From Paraphysomonas bandaiensis (Eukaryota; Chrysophyceae): 64,000 bases of DNA. A program made the position numbers and the translations under genes. The notes beneath the pieces are model-generated. The model had not been told where the DNA came from. It saw only the letters and a program-made list of their open reading frames with translations, and made no database searches. The DNA is taken from NCBI GenBank assembly GCA_965644295.1, contig CBFFRP010000437.1, positions 23,107 through 87,106 on the forward strand, given 5' to 3'. Positions 1-12,250 of this stretch are shown one piece after another; position 1 is the stretch's first letter, and every line of letters begins with the position of its first letter.

Positions 1-2387
1 GTTCATGCAGAGAGTTTAAAATAATGAGTATAATCCAATCGATAGACCATAGATAGCTCATGGCCTAATTGTAGAATGTATTCCTACAACTGGTTATGTT
101 TATGCTTGTAACTAATAGTTTCTAATTTTCTTACACATAGTTGTCAGAAGTGCAATTACATCATAACATACATGCAGTTGTCAGCAGAACAATGTGGACT
201 ACTATAGCTCATTAAGAAAAATTACCGATAGTATCTCAGCAAGATGTTCAAATGTTAATTAATGACAATAAACTCACTAGATATATTCTCATGGATATTG
301 AACTTTACGAAGGCTAAAAATCCCATTGCCATTGGTACATATGGGGCAGGGTCATGAAGGGGTGTATTATTCAGAATGGCTGAGTTATCTAGTGACACCA
401 ATGTTGGAATAAATTTGAGTAGATAAAAATCTCGTCATAAAAATTTGAAATCAACTATGACCAAGGTACTGGGTCCCGGAATGCGCTGGCACACACAGGC
501 GTTCTTCTAGTTTCCCGATTTAAATAGCCATTATGTTGATGAATTTAATGTTGATGAAGAACTTGACATCAATTTTGCTAAACAAAAATATATCGCGGGT
601 GAAGCACAACACAGTTATAGCGTAGGGGTAGTAGCGGTCGTTTGTCCCAAACCACCGTCAGTTTTTGACAAAAGCAATATATATATAAACTTTACGCTTT
701 TGGTCATGTACTAAATTTTCTGAACTACATAATATTATATATACTAAGGTGCCTGTATTACTGTGATTAGTATCCTTTTAATGTGAGTGAGTTCAATTTA
801 TTGTATCTGTTTATACATCTATCTGTCAGGTTAAATTTATTGTTTATTACTTAAAACATAAAACGTGTCAATAAAGCTTTTGCATATCTCATTTCTTCCT
901 GTAGATTCAATAAAAGTTCCTCTTGACGCTTCTAGAAGTCTCAAGTTGTTAACACGAGTGACACCCAACAATAAATGACAGACGCTTTCCAATATATCAC
1001 GATTTCACAATTACAAGTCTCAATGCACGATCGTGCTGACGTAGAAGCGACTTTGATGAGATGACATAAGGTAAATTTTGAAAAGTTTATAACAAATATC
1101 ATAGCAGGTGTAAAAAAGAAAAGTTTATAATGACAATATTAGTTTGAGCAAGGTCGTTAGGGCATAAGTAATTTACAGAAAGATTCCCTAGCATATATAA
1201 GGCAATATATACTTGTATATACAGTTACCTTGACATTCCTCTAACATATTCCCTACTAATACAGATAAATATGTCTGTAATTATTATTTCATATTCACCG
1301 AAGGACACAGGCCTAGTAGTGATCCCTCCCGTAACAACAATTCGTGTATTTCAGGATTTCCCACCTCCTCTTAAGCTTTTTTTACTAAATAGGGCTACAA
1401 CAGCAAGTCGAGCCTCACTCTTCTGTGGGAGTGGCATGACGACATGGGTTCTTGTGTTACAACATGTTAGACATATGTATATAAAATATTATATATAGTA
1501 ACTTCTTCCCTCCATCATGTGACTCAATTACGTTAATAGCAACAAAAACAAGTTCTAATTGACACAGAGAGAAACAACCACATAATATGAATCAAGTGTT
1601 CCTGTAAAAATTTGGAGCTGCAAAATATTTAGTGACAACATACTACTGGGCTGACATCTTCCTCAAAATCATATATTTTTGGTGCGTACCTGTAAGTGAT
1701 ACCTATACATTTTAAATTTTAATAAACACACTATTCGCCCATATATAACGTAAAAAAATGTTTTATATGTTCGGGGTTAGTGCGTGTTCTTGTTGTACAG
1801 TTGGGCTTTCTAATTGCTTTACATTGATACTTGTAGCCCCTATGTAGTAGTTTTCTATGACTTTTAAAAAGTGAAATTTAAGCCAGACAAGACAACTGCA
1901 TTGAGAGAATAAATGGTCTACTGGCTTACCTAGATCTCTCAATTTTTCTGTTCCTTTTCATCGTAGTTGCTGAATGTCCCCCCCCCTGACCCCTGAGCAC
2001 TTAGGCAGCAGTAAGAACTTACTCTAATGACCTTTCTGAAATGTGTAACACAATTAATGACTAGGCTTTAAACTATATGTCGACTAGCTATTTGCATCAT
2101 TTATTAGTTATTAACTACATAAGTGTTAATCAAAGATATAGGGCTACGTTTAAGTAAGCTTTCTACGCGGTCAAAGATACTTCAATAACTACCCCCAAAT
2201 TCTACACAAACTTTACCGATATGCTGTTTTCTATCACATGCACACAATACTTCATTTATGCTGATGATATGCTGATGTATGATGTACCACCAAACAAATT
2301 AAACATTACTTAAACGGAAAACACATAACGGAATCTGTAGTTTTGTACATGAACACGACACAACACCATTATACAGACACAATACCA
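1..2387. other. Intergenic region, no recognisable gene
   Basis: AT-rich sequence with stop codons in all frames at short spacing. The longest open stretch (75 codons, around 1271-1498) has no recognisable motif, low-complexity ends and no splice partners that I could find. No terminal inverted repeats or transposase remnants were seen. The part next to 2388 is presumably 3' flank of the CCCH gene, which ends there on the minus strand. Confidence 0.5.
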
Positions 2388-3248
2388 TTATACAGAGTGG
2401 TTATCAAGTAAGCATTTCGGAACGTATTTACACCTTAATGATTGAAAATTCGAAGAAGTAGGTTTTCCATCACTACCTTGTAGAACAGAGTTGGCACTAC
2501 ATATATCAACTGAGGTTTCACGACTGGAACTGCTACTATTCGAATGGTAAGCTTCATCATCAGTATGTAAGCGTACCGATTCTTCAATATTCACTAAGTC
2601 ATGATGATCACTCTCGCCGCCACTTACAAATGGTACATACTCGTCTGCTGACAAAGACCCCCCGTCAGCCACAGTTGAGACAGGATAATGATACGCGATG
2701 GGTTCAACCTTGGATGTGTCATGTATAAAGCGACACCCTTCTCCCTTTCTGCATACCCCTCTGGTGGAGAAAAACACACACTCTCCAAGAATAGAGTGAG
2801 ATGAAGAAATATCCGTTTCCTCAGACGAAGATGTAGGTTTTGCAGAAACTGGTGTAGCGTTGGGAGGCGTGTTGCTGTCACGGGGAAGGACAAGTCGATG
2901 ACGTTTGAGTATCTTTGCTCGGGCATCGTTCATAATCCTCTCCCTCGCTATTGACCTCATATTCGCAGATGATTTCGCACCACTTTTGTGATGTTTTGAT
3001 GATGGAGTATACATTACAGAGCTATTTGTCGGTGTAGCGTACAATTGTCGTTTATTACGAGTCGTAATATTTGTATTACGCGAGTAATGACTCCTCGACC
3101 TCTTTTTCTTTGCCACAGGAGGATGATAGGCGATATTACAGGCATCTTGCTGCTGCTTTGACGAGAGATCTCTTAAATTTTGATGTAATTTTTCTATTTG
3201 AGTTTTGAGTTTTTCTTTTTCATGAATTATTTTCTTTTGTTGGCTCAT
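2388..3248 (-). CDS. Single-exon CCCH zinc-finger protein, 286 aa
   Basis: An uninterrupted 286-residue reading frame starts with ATG at 3246-3248. Residues 1-35 are charged and heptad-like, suggesting a short coiled coil. Residues 40-150 are basic and Ser/Thr/Asn-rich, so probably disordered. One CCCH finger is visible at Cys157, Cys166, Cys172 and His176, with the canonical spacing C-x8-C-x5-C-x3-H. The acidic, Ser-rich C-terminal part (about 195-265) has no known fold. CCCH fingers with this spacing usually bind single-stranded, often AU-rich, RNA and act in mRNA processing or decay; that role is inferred from the family. A single finger is fewer than in most characterised RNA-binding members. 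No intron is needed. The composition differs from the transposon ORFs nearby, which supports a real gene. Confidence 0.7.
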   Translation of the reverse strand: MSQQKKIIHEKEKLKTQIEKLHQNLRDLSSKQQQDACNIAYHPPVAKKKRSRSHYSRNTNITTRNKRQLYATPTNSSVMYTPSSKHHKSGAKSSANMRSIARERIMNDARAKILKRHRLVLPRDSNTPPNATPVSAKPTSSSEETDISSSHSILGECVFFSTRGVCRKGEGCRFIHDTSKVEPIAYHYPVSTVADGGSLSADEYVPFVSGGESDHHDLVNIEESVRLHTDDEAYHSNSSSSSRETSVDICSANSVLQGSDGKPTSSNFQSLRCKYVPKCLLDNHSV

Positions 3249-3747
3249 TATTGAGATATATGACGATGGGTAAGTGTAAATGGTTAGGAATATTGATGGA
3301 ATAGATCATGGATTGAGTCCGTGTTGATGCTGGGATTGTGTGTGTACCTGTCTACTATACAAACTGTACCGGTGTACTCTTTCCTATGTCGTACAAATAC
3401 TCTGGGGGTGTTTTTTTTTATTAAAGTGTGTATTTATTGCTCAATGCACATATGATTCAGTCACACGACTTTCCTCATCACTCAATCACGTTATATACTT
3501 GTTTATTCGACACAGCATACAGGCTATTAAAAGAAAGGACACATTCCCATCAGAGGTAATCTTAGAATGTGATTCAATATCCAATAACTTGATACTGCTT
3601 CAATGCAAAGAGCACACGTTGTATGTAGCGAAATGCATGTATATCATTGTCAGAATATTATGAACGCACTATTTATTACAATGCCTAACACACAAGAAAG
3701 AAACAATGTATTGCTCGCACTATATTAGCGATGCACATATGATTCAG
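3249..3747. other. Intergenic region with a small duplication
   Basis: 5' flank of the CCCH gene. The 17-mer ATGCACATATGATTCAG occurs near 3443 and again just before the transposon at 3748. A 107-codon plus-strand ORF (3340-3663) is hydrophobic, shows no motif, and is probably chance. Confidence 0.4.
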
Positions 3748-4220
3748 CAGGGATAGGAAAAAATATATTGCAATACTATAGTTAGATAACGTTCCATCAA
3801 TAGTATTGATGGAGTTTTTAAACCGGCCCTACAATACTATTGCAATATGTTAGTATGACTAATCAGTAAGTAAACACATCCGTAGTTTCCATTTTTAGTA
3901 CTTGTCATTATAAGGTCTATGGTCGCTTGATAATCAAACCCACTACTCTTAACTAATTAAAAGTTTTCTCATACTCATCCTCTGAGCTCTGAGCCATTAT
4001 CGGTGACATCATCATCACCATATTCACCCCTTATTAATTGAAATATGCTTGCATCTGGCCACAACTGTCGGTTAGCTTTCAGAAACAACAGTATATTAAG
4101 TGTAGTAACCTGATATTGTTTATTGAAATACTGTTGTTAGATAGCGTCTCACCAATAATATTGATGGAGCTTCTAAGCCGACCCAACAATACTATAGTAA
4201 TATATTGTTCCCTAGCCCTG
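3748..4220. mobile_element. Degenerate hAT-like non-autonomous element (copy of the 41262 element)
   Basis: The left end begins CAGGGATAGG and the right end finishes TTGTTCCCTAGCCCTG, matching with a few changes the inverted ends of the intact element at 41262-42040. The interior aligns with it too, including the stretch AATAGTATTGATGGA and the remnant of the transposase C-terminal coding region on the minus strand. The 8-bp flanks (3740-3747 and 4221-4228) do not match, so no target duplication survives. It is older than the 41262 copy. Confidence 0.65.
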
Positions 4221-4462
4221 GTTCCAATGTACTATATATTTGCTCCTCAACTAGTTGTACCACTAGGACTTTGCTCACGTATTGAAGTATTTACAACCAG
4301 TTGAAATCGTCTCATTAAAATAATCACACTTGTGTGACGGCACTAATCTATCGTAGCGATAGTAAAAAGTACAAACCATACTTCGTAGTACGTTATTTTA
4401 GCGTCCAATGAATCACAACGTAAGTATCACACGTAATGTTGGCCTCATACAACACCAATTCA

Positions 4463-5976
4463 CTAAGAGCTAGCAGCAGACACAACTTGTAGCACAGCTT
4501 CCTTTGCCTTGAGCATAACTGCTTCATTTTCATTGCTTACAATAACACGTCTTTTGCCATTGACCTCGGTCCTACCCACTCTGATCTTACACCCAGTCTC
4601 AGTCATGAGGTCTCGCAGACCCTGCCCTCCCCGTCCAATCAATGCCCCAGCTTTGTCCTTGGGGATAAAGAAACCCACCTCATCCTCCCGCGGCAGCCGA
4701 TCTTCTTCTTGGTGTGGTTGGTGGTTTCTTGGCCGTGAAGGGGCAAGAGGGGGAGTATACGCAGTGTACGGAGAAGGCATTGGAGCATATGCAGAGTTAT
4801 CAGCATAGTTTCCCAGGGGTGATCCATGAGTAGGACCGCGCTGCAGAGACGGTCGGGTGTCCACAACCTGGAGGTCCAGTCCCATCTATGTACCATGAGA
4901 GCACATCTCCAAAATATAATAACAAACCTGAACTAGGTAAGACTGGAGCTCTCTGAGTCGACTGACAACATCTCCATGTAGACCAAGACTTGGCAAGGAG
5001 GAAAATGGGACTGTGACAGGCATGGGTGCGGATAAAAATCCAGGTGGGGGAGCCTGAGAAGGGATGGGAAGCGGATCATATGGTCGCTGGTGCTCGTAAA
5101 ACATCTCCAGGATATTATAATGAGTTCTAAATACATGACCATATGTGAATTGTGTCTGTAGTTTATGACAGGTCGAAAACACCTTACCTTCTAATGGCCG
5201 ACAGTGTACCTTCAATAGCAAGATCACGCAACTGAATACCACCAACATCCTGCATCAGTAAAAATGTCAAATCATTGTAGTGGTGATGCAAAATCAGATA
5301 CGGAAATGGGAGAAAGATATATTTACTTCAATGTACCTCAGCATCTTTGTTCATTCGTAAATTTAATGCCCCGCTCCTGTTCTTGAGACTCATTATGTTG
5401 CTTCCCTGGCGAAATAACATTTAAACATGCTTCTAACTGGCGAAATAACAAACTGGATAAAGCACACATACTTTGGCTCCAACTACGCGACCAGCCTTAG
5501 AATGCTCTATCATGAGGTGGATAGTCAAAATATCGTTTCCGCCACATCCCGAAAACATAATATCAGAAACATGGTCGAATGCATCACACACTTGCAAAAA
5601 CTTTCCCGATATTACAACCTATAAAACATAAAACACCACAAGCACTGATACAACTGACACTCACCAATCTTTTGTCTTCGTTAATGTCTGATCCCTTTAT
5701 ATTAACCCCACACTTGGACTGGACAAGGAAATACACGAGTTAAGACATACGATTAAATTAGTCCCTCCCTACCCGTATATTCGTTACAGTTTGCCCCCCC
5801 TTGCCAATAATCTTCCCAAAATCTGTTGGTGAAACACTCAACCGAGAAAATATCTCACCATCTGTGCTGTCGCCTAATATTATCACACAGATCCTGTTAG
5901 ACTAATAGATCATAGACATAGGCTGTATCACAACCTGGGCGATGCCTCTTTTTGCCGATAGAATCTTGCATATCAT
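4463..5976 (-). CDS. Three-KH-domain RNA-binding protein (PCBP/hnRNP K-like), 374 aa, 8 exons
   Basis: Exons on the minus strand: 5976-5935, 5901-5773, 5718-5665, 5618-5472, 5405-5337, 5249-5188, 5126-4928, 4885-4463. Introns are 33-87 nt with GT..AG ends, and the exons sum to 1125 nt in frame. KH1 has the loop I-I-G-K-G-G in exon 2. KH2 has V-V-G-A-K-G spanning exons 4 and 5. KH3, in the last exon, has L-I-G-R-G-G near residue 290. A Pro-rich linker separates KH2 and KH3. Proteins with this layout bind C-rich single-stranded RNA and regulate splicing, stability or translation (family knowledge). The first ATG is the only in-frame one after a stop near 6040, but exon 1 codes for just 14 residues, so an upstream exon lost in the microsatellite cannot be excluded. 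It is head-to-head with the subtilisin gene at 6889. Confidence 0.85.
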
Positions 5977-6060
5977 AACCTCGTCGGTCGTCCATGTTGA
6001 TTGACGCGCACAAGTACAATATATATCATATCACCCCAGAATCCAGTGAGGAGATGGTCG

Positions 6061-6836
6061 TGTATGTATGTATGTATGTATGTATGTATGTAGGTAGGTA
6101 GGTAGGTATGTATGTATGTATGTATGTATGTATGTATGTATGTATGTATGTATGTATGTATGTATGTATGTATGTATGTATGTATGTATGTATGTATGTA
6201 TGTATGTATGTATGTATGTATGTATGTATGTATGTATGTATGTATGTATGTATGTATGTATGTATGTATGTATGTATGTATGTATGTATGTATGTATGTA
6301 TGTATGTATGTATAGGTATGTATGTATGTATGTATGTATGTATGTATGTATGTATGTATGTATGTATGTATGTATGTATGTATGTATGTATGTATGTATG
6401 TATGTATGTATGTATGTATGTATGTATGTATGTATGTATGTATGTATGTATGTATGTATGTATGTATGTATGTATGTATGTATGTATGTATGTATGTATG
6501 TATGTATGTATGTATGTATGTATGTATGTATGTATGTATGTATGTATGTATGTATGTATGTATGTATGTGTATGTATGTATGTATGTATGTATGTATGTA
6601 TGTATGTAGGTAGGTAGGTAGGTAGGTAGGTAGGTAGGTAGGTAGGTAGGTAGGTAGGTAGGTAGGTAGGTAGGTAGGTAGGTAGGTATGTATGTATGTA
6701 TGTATGTATGTATGTATGTATGTATGTATGTATGTATGTATGTATGAATGTATGTAGGTATGTAGGTATGTAGGTATGTATGTATGTATGTATGTATGTA
6801 TGTAGGTAGGTAGGTAGGTAGGTAGGTAGGTACTAT
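6061..6836. repeat. Long (TGTA)n/(GGTA)n microsatellite
   Basis: About 775 bp of nearly pure TGTA repeat on the plus strand, with GGTA blocks at about 6091-6108, 6606-6686 and 6802-6830 and a few single-base interruptions (such as a TATAGG break near 6314). A 4-nt period has no in-frame stop codons, so several long spurious ORFs run through it. It fills almost the whole space between the divergent KH (start 5976) and subtilisin (start 6889) genes. Confidence 0.97.
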
Positions 6837-6888
6837 CGTAGGACCTACATATCATTTAAGATTCGGGCCTGGTCTGTATCAAACACAA

Positions 6889-9800
6889 ATGGCTCTTCTC
6901 CTCCTCTTGTTTTCCCTCTACTCCCTTCCAACTCACTCCCTCTCTGTCCATGATCTCTATCGTCACGCCTTCGGTGCCGATAAATACTCCACTCACTTTA
7001 CAGATGAAACATCATTTTCAAGAGCTCTGGAGAACAACATCTCCTCTCCCGGCACCACTATTCTCTGCTCAGGTATTCCCTTTGTATTTACCTCGTCGAT
7101 TACATTATTCATTACACTTTAATGTAGACTACAACAGTGGATATGTCGTGCATAGTGCCCTCGCAGCAGTGAGCGGGGGCAGTGTGCACACATTATACAC
7201 GAGCTCCAAACACGATACCACATGCTTCATCATGTATCAAGAACGCGATTTGACTTTGATGGAACTTCTGGGTATATCTGCTACTCGAATTAGGTGAAGT
7301 GTTGTTCTATTATAGCGCTGAATTACTTACGTGTCGTAGGCTTGTCTCTCGTATACCGTGGCAAATGAAGATTCATCACTCTGCAATGTATCACCTTGGG
7401 ATGACTGCTGGAACAGAGATACATCGAGTATTGTCTGATCAATTTCGAAGTCCTGAACCACTTAATATGGAAGAGGCGTCTCTAATGGTTTCTGTTGGGG
7501 TCGGGTCACATACAGAAGGCTTGAAATCAGTTGATTATACAAGAGAGTCTCTTCTACGTATTCTGTCCTCATCTCATCCGTCGGACCATCTCCAACGTGT
7601 GACCTCTCAGTCGGTGTACCGGGCTTTTACGAAACCTTCTAACTCACCAGAAAGCATTTGGGTAAACGCTGCAGCGGAGGCTAGGTCGGCGAAGGGCGGT
7701 CCAGATGACGATGCTTGTGATCTGACTAATTTAGATATGACTTCAGATGATACTGGCTCGATTCTTATCAAGAATTTGCACCGTATTCATGTTAATGCGG
7801 GAGCGGTTCACGCTCAAAATGATAGCCCGTTACTTACACCTGGTAGGGGACACTTATCTCCACAGGCCTGTTTTGCGAGTCTTTTGGCCGCAGTCGCAAG
7901 TGACCCCAATGTGATCGACATTCGCCTTCGAGGTCCTCGAAAGGTCATGAATCGTAACGGGAAGGGAATTGTTCAAACAAATTCCCAAACCGCCTCGTAT
8001 CCGTACCTTGATGCAGGATTAAATGGTGAAGGACAGGTTGTAGGTGTGGGTGATAGCGGTGTGGATGAGCTGTCTTGGTAAGTCCCATTTTTGTGTGCTC
8101 TCATATGGTTTCATAGTTTCTATGCACAGCTTCTTTGCAAACAGTGATTTATCTCTAGTTGCAAGGAGTTCATACAAGAACCCTACCCATGACAACAGCA
8201 AACGTGTTGTGATTCAGTACGTCAATTACATGGGGAATTCGGATGTCGAAGGAGGTATATTGATGTTCTGTCTGTATCTCAAGTATAAGTGTATGTCCAA
8301 ATAGGACATGGAACTCATGTGTGTGGAACTGTGGCTGGAAGCAATGGTGATGATGATTACAATGGCCACGCAAGTTCTGCAAAAATCGCGTTTTTTGGTA
8401 GGCACATTTGTTAGCAAATATATCCCCAACTAACGTGATAGTATTAGACATGTCTCGAGATGGAAACTATATCTTTTATCCCAGCCCTCTTTCAAAGAAT
8501 GTCTTTGATGCCGCGTATTCTGCTGGTGCTAAGCTTCACAGCAATTCATGGGGTTCCGACTCGAATCAGTATGACACTGAATGCTTGGATATAGATGCTT
8601 ATCATGTCAATACTCCGGACTTCCTGGCAATATTCGCAGCCGGAAATGCGGTACAATTTCCCCCGTTTTGCATACAATGCTAACTCTCTTACTGAAAAGG
8701 GTGAAGGAGGATATTATACTTTGGGGAACCCTGCTGTCTCGAAGAATGCCCTTGCAGTTGGGGCCAGCATGAGTAGTCCGGCGACCTTTATCGACAATAT
8801 TGCTTACTTTAGCTCTCTTGGACCGGTAAGTAATCATATGTATTCATTACCGAGTAAATGACTGACCCTTCTGTAGTCTTTTGATGGGCGAATTAAGGTA
8901 ACATAGGGATCCCTCTGTTCTCTGTATATATCAATTTTATTTTTCGACAGCCAGATGTGGTTGCACCAGGATATGCCACGTATTCCGCTTATGCTAGCGG
9001 GTCCGCCTCAACATCGTGCTCGTATATCGCAATGTCAGGTTGGTGTATCGTATATCCTGCAGTTGTTATTGAAAATGATATACGATCAGGGACTTCTATG
9101 GCAACACCTGCGGTTACTGGAAATGCGGCACTTATACGACAGTATTTTGAAGACAACGATTTCTGGGCATCAATATGCGATTCGTCGTATACTTCGTGCG
9201 GTGCATTTTCTCCTCTTGGCGCGACAGTAAAGGCTGTTCTCATTCACTCTGGAGAAGCGATGCTGCAATACTACTCCATTGGAGCTACAACCGAACCTAC
9301 TGCCTTGTTGACCAGCCCTCCAGACAGCTATCAAGGCTTTGGCAGAGTGTCGCTCATGAATGTGTTGCCTTATCCAGGAATAGAGGATGTCATCGATCTC
9401 TTTGTAGAGGAGCTCACGGTAGTCTCACTTCAGAGGGTATCGTACACAGTCCAGCTTTCAGATTCCTCGAGACCTCTCAAGGCTACGGTTGTTTGGTGCG
9501 CGCTTGTCATAGTCATTGATACCATAATCTCTTGTATAGGATGGATCCCCCGAACACTGTGGCATCAGCTAAACTTTTGTTACACGATATTGATCTGACA
9601 GTGACTGCTCCAGACGGCACAGTGTATTATGGAAATGGTGTTGCCGGAGATGAGGTCAACAATGTAGAGCAGGTGTCAGTTTCGAGCCCTGTATCCGGCA
9701 CATATACAGTGTCCATTACGTGTAAAGTATTATCACAGTCGATCTCTCAGTCAGTATCAGTGGTGATAACATCGGCAGGATCAGTAACTGGGCAAACTAC

Positions 9801-10763
9801 TTCTGTGGTATCTTCTTCCTTTGTATCCAACGAACTTGGGTGTTCAAGTAACGAAAAGATGGTCACAGTTTACCTCATGGATAATGGTTCGTGTGTGTGT
9901 TTCAGTATATTAGTATTTATGTCTATCGAGCAGGGGGTGATGGGTGGGGCAATGGAAATTCCTTCGAGATTGTTGACTCCACTGGTACTACTATTGAAAC
10001 GGCTAGCATGACAGGATCTACGAATGATGACTCATTTTCCGTGCACAACTTCTGTCTTGACGACGACGAAACGTATACGGCTCGATTGCTTACAAGTGGC
10101 AGCAAGAGTAAGGAAATGGGGGTTGATATTCCGCAGTGCTCTATCTATCTCAGCCGATGGCAGTCGGAGGATACCCTTACGCTCAACTCAGGGACTTGCA
10201 ACCAGTGTACATCGTATAACCTAGGCGTCACTCTTGTGGGTCCCACGTCCGGAGTACCCTATGGGTGGAAAGACACATCGAAGTATATCGTTGTTGATGG
10301 AGCGACTGGAAATGGTACAACGATTATGGAGGGGACCTTGGTGACAGGGATTCTGAGTACTCGGGATTTCTGTTTGCCTAATGGGCAGTATGTTGTGGAG
10401 TTCAATGACGTTCCTGTAAGTATTATTAGATGCCTATAACTTGTAATGTTATGCCTTCCTTAGGAATCTGACGACTTTGAAGGTGGCAGTGACGGGGTGG
10501 ATTCGTACAGAATTGCCCTGACAAATTGTAACTCAGCAGTGAGAGATAATGATGAGTTATTTGATGATGACGTGTACCCGGTTCCTATGATTCCTCCGGG
10601 TGGCTCTTTCACAATAACTCTATCATCTTCCGAATGTACCTACGAAATAACCGGTGATAATGTTGCTGATAGTTCAGGGTCAGCCAGAGTGTTACCAAGC
10701 ATGCAAGTGATTTTGCTGATATCAGGACTTCTGACAACTGCTCTGCTACTTGTGTTTGTCTAA
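6889..10763 (+). CDS. Secreted subtilisin-like serine protease, probably GPI-anchored, about 1100 aa, 13 exons
   Basis: Exons: 6889-7072, 7128-7271, 7294-8077, 8130-8254, 8305-8397, 8448-8650, 8700-8825, 8877-8897, 8951-9038, 9090-9495, 9540-9886, 9934-10415, 10464-10763 (3303 nt in frame). A signal peptide (M-A-L-L-L-L-L-F) is followed by a roughly 340-residue pro-region. The S8 triad is Asp363 (G-D-S-G-V-D), His414 (H-G-T-H) and Ser592 (G-T-S-M-A-T-P), with Asn510 (A-A-G-N) as oxyanion residue. A C-terminal beta-rich domain resembles proprotein-type P domains. The protein ends in a hydrophobic tail with no cytoplasmic residues after a Ser/Gly/Ala stretch, which suggests a GPI signal. Exon 8 is only 21 nt. 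The second intron is only 22 nt in the one model that keeps frame, so that junction is doubtful. A paralogue faces it at 14057-16844. Likely extracellular proteolysis; substrate unknown. Confidence 0.85.
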
Positions 10764-11187
10764 GTAACAACCTCTGTGATTAATGCCTATTGTTAAAAAG
10801 TGTACGTCACTTTCGAATACCACAGTGTGGTCTAAATGAAAGTTGCGAAAATTAGAAAATGCAGAATAATGTCATTAGATATTTTAGTATGATGATATAC
10901 ATTGGACAGCAGAAGAGGTTGTACGAGATACGTTGATAACGTATTCTTAAGGCGTGAAATGTTAATAAGTATGAATAATGAAAATGCTTTTGGATACATA
11001 GCAAATTCACGATATATTTTTTATACACTATGACACAATGATGTTAGATACTATTTTATCACTGAAGTTTACCTTGCTCAACACGTAAACCTTTAACTTG
11101 CTTCTTGTTGCGCACAACGTACTTTCTTTCATGAAAAAAGAATCAAAATCATTAATATCAATACTACTTCTAAACATATATATTCAT
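10764..11187. other. 3' flank of subtilisin gene, no gene seen
   Basis: AT-rich, with no ORF of note. It ends at the inverted-repeat element starting at about 11188. Confidence 0.5.
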
Positions 11188-11559
11188 CCGGGCCAGTCAA
11201 CAATATAATATATATATTGCCAGCAAAAAATAAAAAATAATAATAACATTTCAAGACCAATATAAATTAATAGTAACTAGTTAGTAGAGGTTACGAGGTT
11301 ACAACATTACGATGAAAATCCAATAACAATGCACCAACTAGTACTCTAAGTGTTCCAACTCGTTGTCGCTGTCGTCCTCATCGGACGGTCCATCATCGAT
11401 GACCTGTTGCACTGTCTTTGCGGTTTACAAGTAGTGCTTGTTTGATTTGCTTCGTTGAATAGCAAACACCAAACTGATAGGGTTTGTTGTCTCCTTTTGC
11501 TTAATACTAATAACTACTACACAAAACAGAATAGCTTTTAAAACATTATTTTTTCTACA

Positions 11560-11880
11560 TATAAGTACTGTGGGATAAGTACCGGAGGTATTTCTCCGGG
11601 AAACTAACATCATGAGCCACATATATGTAGTCAACAGATAATACTCTGCCCACTCATATATAATAGTCAAATGCTTGTGTGGTACAAGGGACACTAACAA
11701 GTGTCACTTGTGTAGAAGTCTTTGAGCGTTGACAAATAAACACAGGCATCTGGAGTTGTGGGATGCCTACTGAAGTCAAGCATCCGGATTAGTTCACCTT
11801 GAGGACAGTGAGCGAAAGTGGTTGCACCTTGTTGGTGCTTGCGGTGACGCACAAGTAGCTTTCTTCGTAGCGCCAAAAAT
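11560..11880 (-). repeat. Dispersed repeat, inverted partner of 18466-18800
   Basis: Both copies contain GCCCACTCAT-type and AAGTGTCACTTGTGTAGA-type stretches in opposite orientation, plus a conserved end with GGTGCTTGC..GCACAAG. On the minus strand, 11876-11694 reads a 60-codon ORF whose tail (residues S-T-L-K-D-F-Y-T-S-D-T) is echoed in the other copy as G-P-K-D-V-Y-T-S-D-T. This shared peptide suggests both derive from one transposon gene that I do not recognise. Confidence 0.55.
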
Positions 11881-12074
11881 ATAGTAGGATATATATCAAA
11901 GTTAAGCTCTAGTTAGTAAATTACTTTTTGCTACATTAGTTTTCTGACTCTTATACGCCTATATTGGTAATAATCAGACATTCACAACTATGATGATAGT
12001 ATTATAGTACAATATATATTACGAAGTGCTATCTATACTTACAAGAGCGATAATCAACTAAACTTCTGGTACGT

Positions 12075-12250
12075 TTACCAGTAATAATAGAAGCAGAATG
12101 AACTGTACCTGCGTCTACCCACTCCTTAGTGGCTGGGTTTTCCTGGATATAAAAATCCACCTCGGAATATTGTCTCTTCTACTGGAGGGGATATATATTA
12201 TGAGGCTTATCCTGGCGGGCTACATTAAATATTAGGTACAGTACACAAAC
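12075..12250 (+). repeat. Dispersed repeat, direct partner of 38220-38415
   Basis: Shares TACCCACTCCTTAGTGG-like, CCACCTCGGA and TATTATGAGGCTTA..GGGCTAC stretches with 38220-38415 in the same order and orientation, with scattered differences. No coding capacity was seen. Confidence 0.6.

Noticed and set aside
1271-1498. 75-codon ORF
   Set aside because: Short, no motif, no splice partners, in an AT-rich region full of stops. It cannot be told from chance.
3740-4228. Target duplication around the 3748-4220 element
   Set aside because: The 8-bp flanks TGATTCAG and GTTCCAAT do not match.
6031-6855. Long ORFs of repeated T-Y-I-H or M-Y-V-C in the 6.1-6.8 kb array
   Set aside because: A tetranucleotide repeat without stop codons is open in all frames. 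These are arithmetic by-products of the microsatellite, with no gene-like sequence around them.
7272-7339. 68-nt intron in the subtilisin gene ending at GTCGTAG
   Set aside because: It has good splice ends and a typical size but shifts the frame of the following 738 nt, while the 22-nt alternative keeps the full model open.
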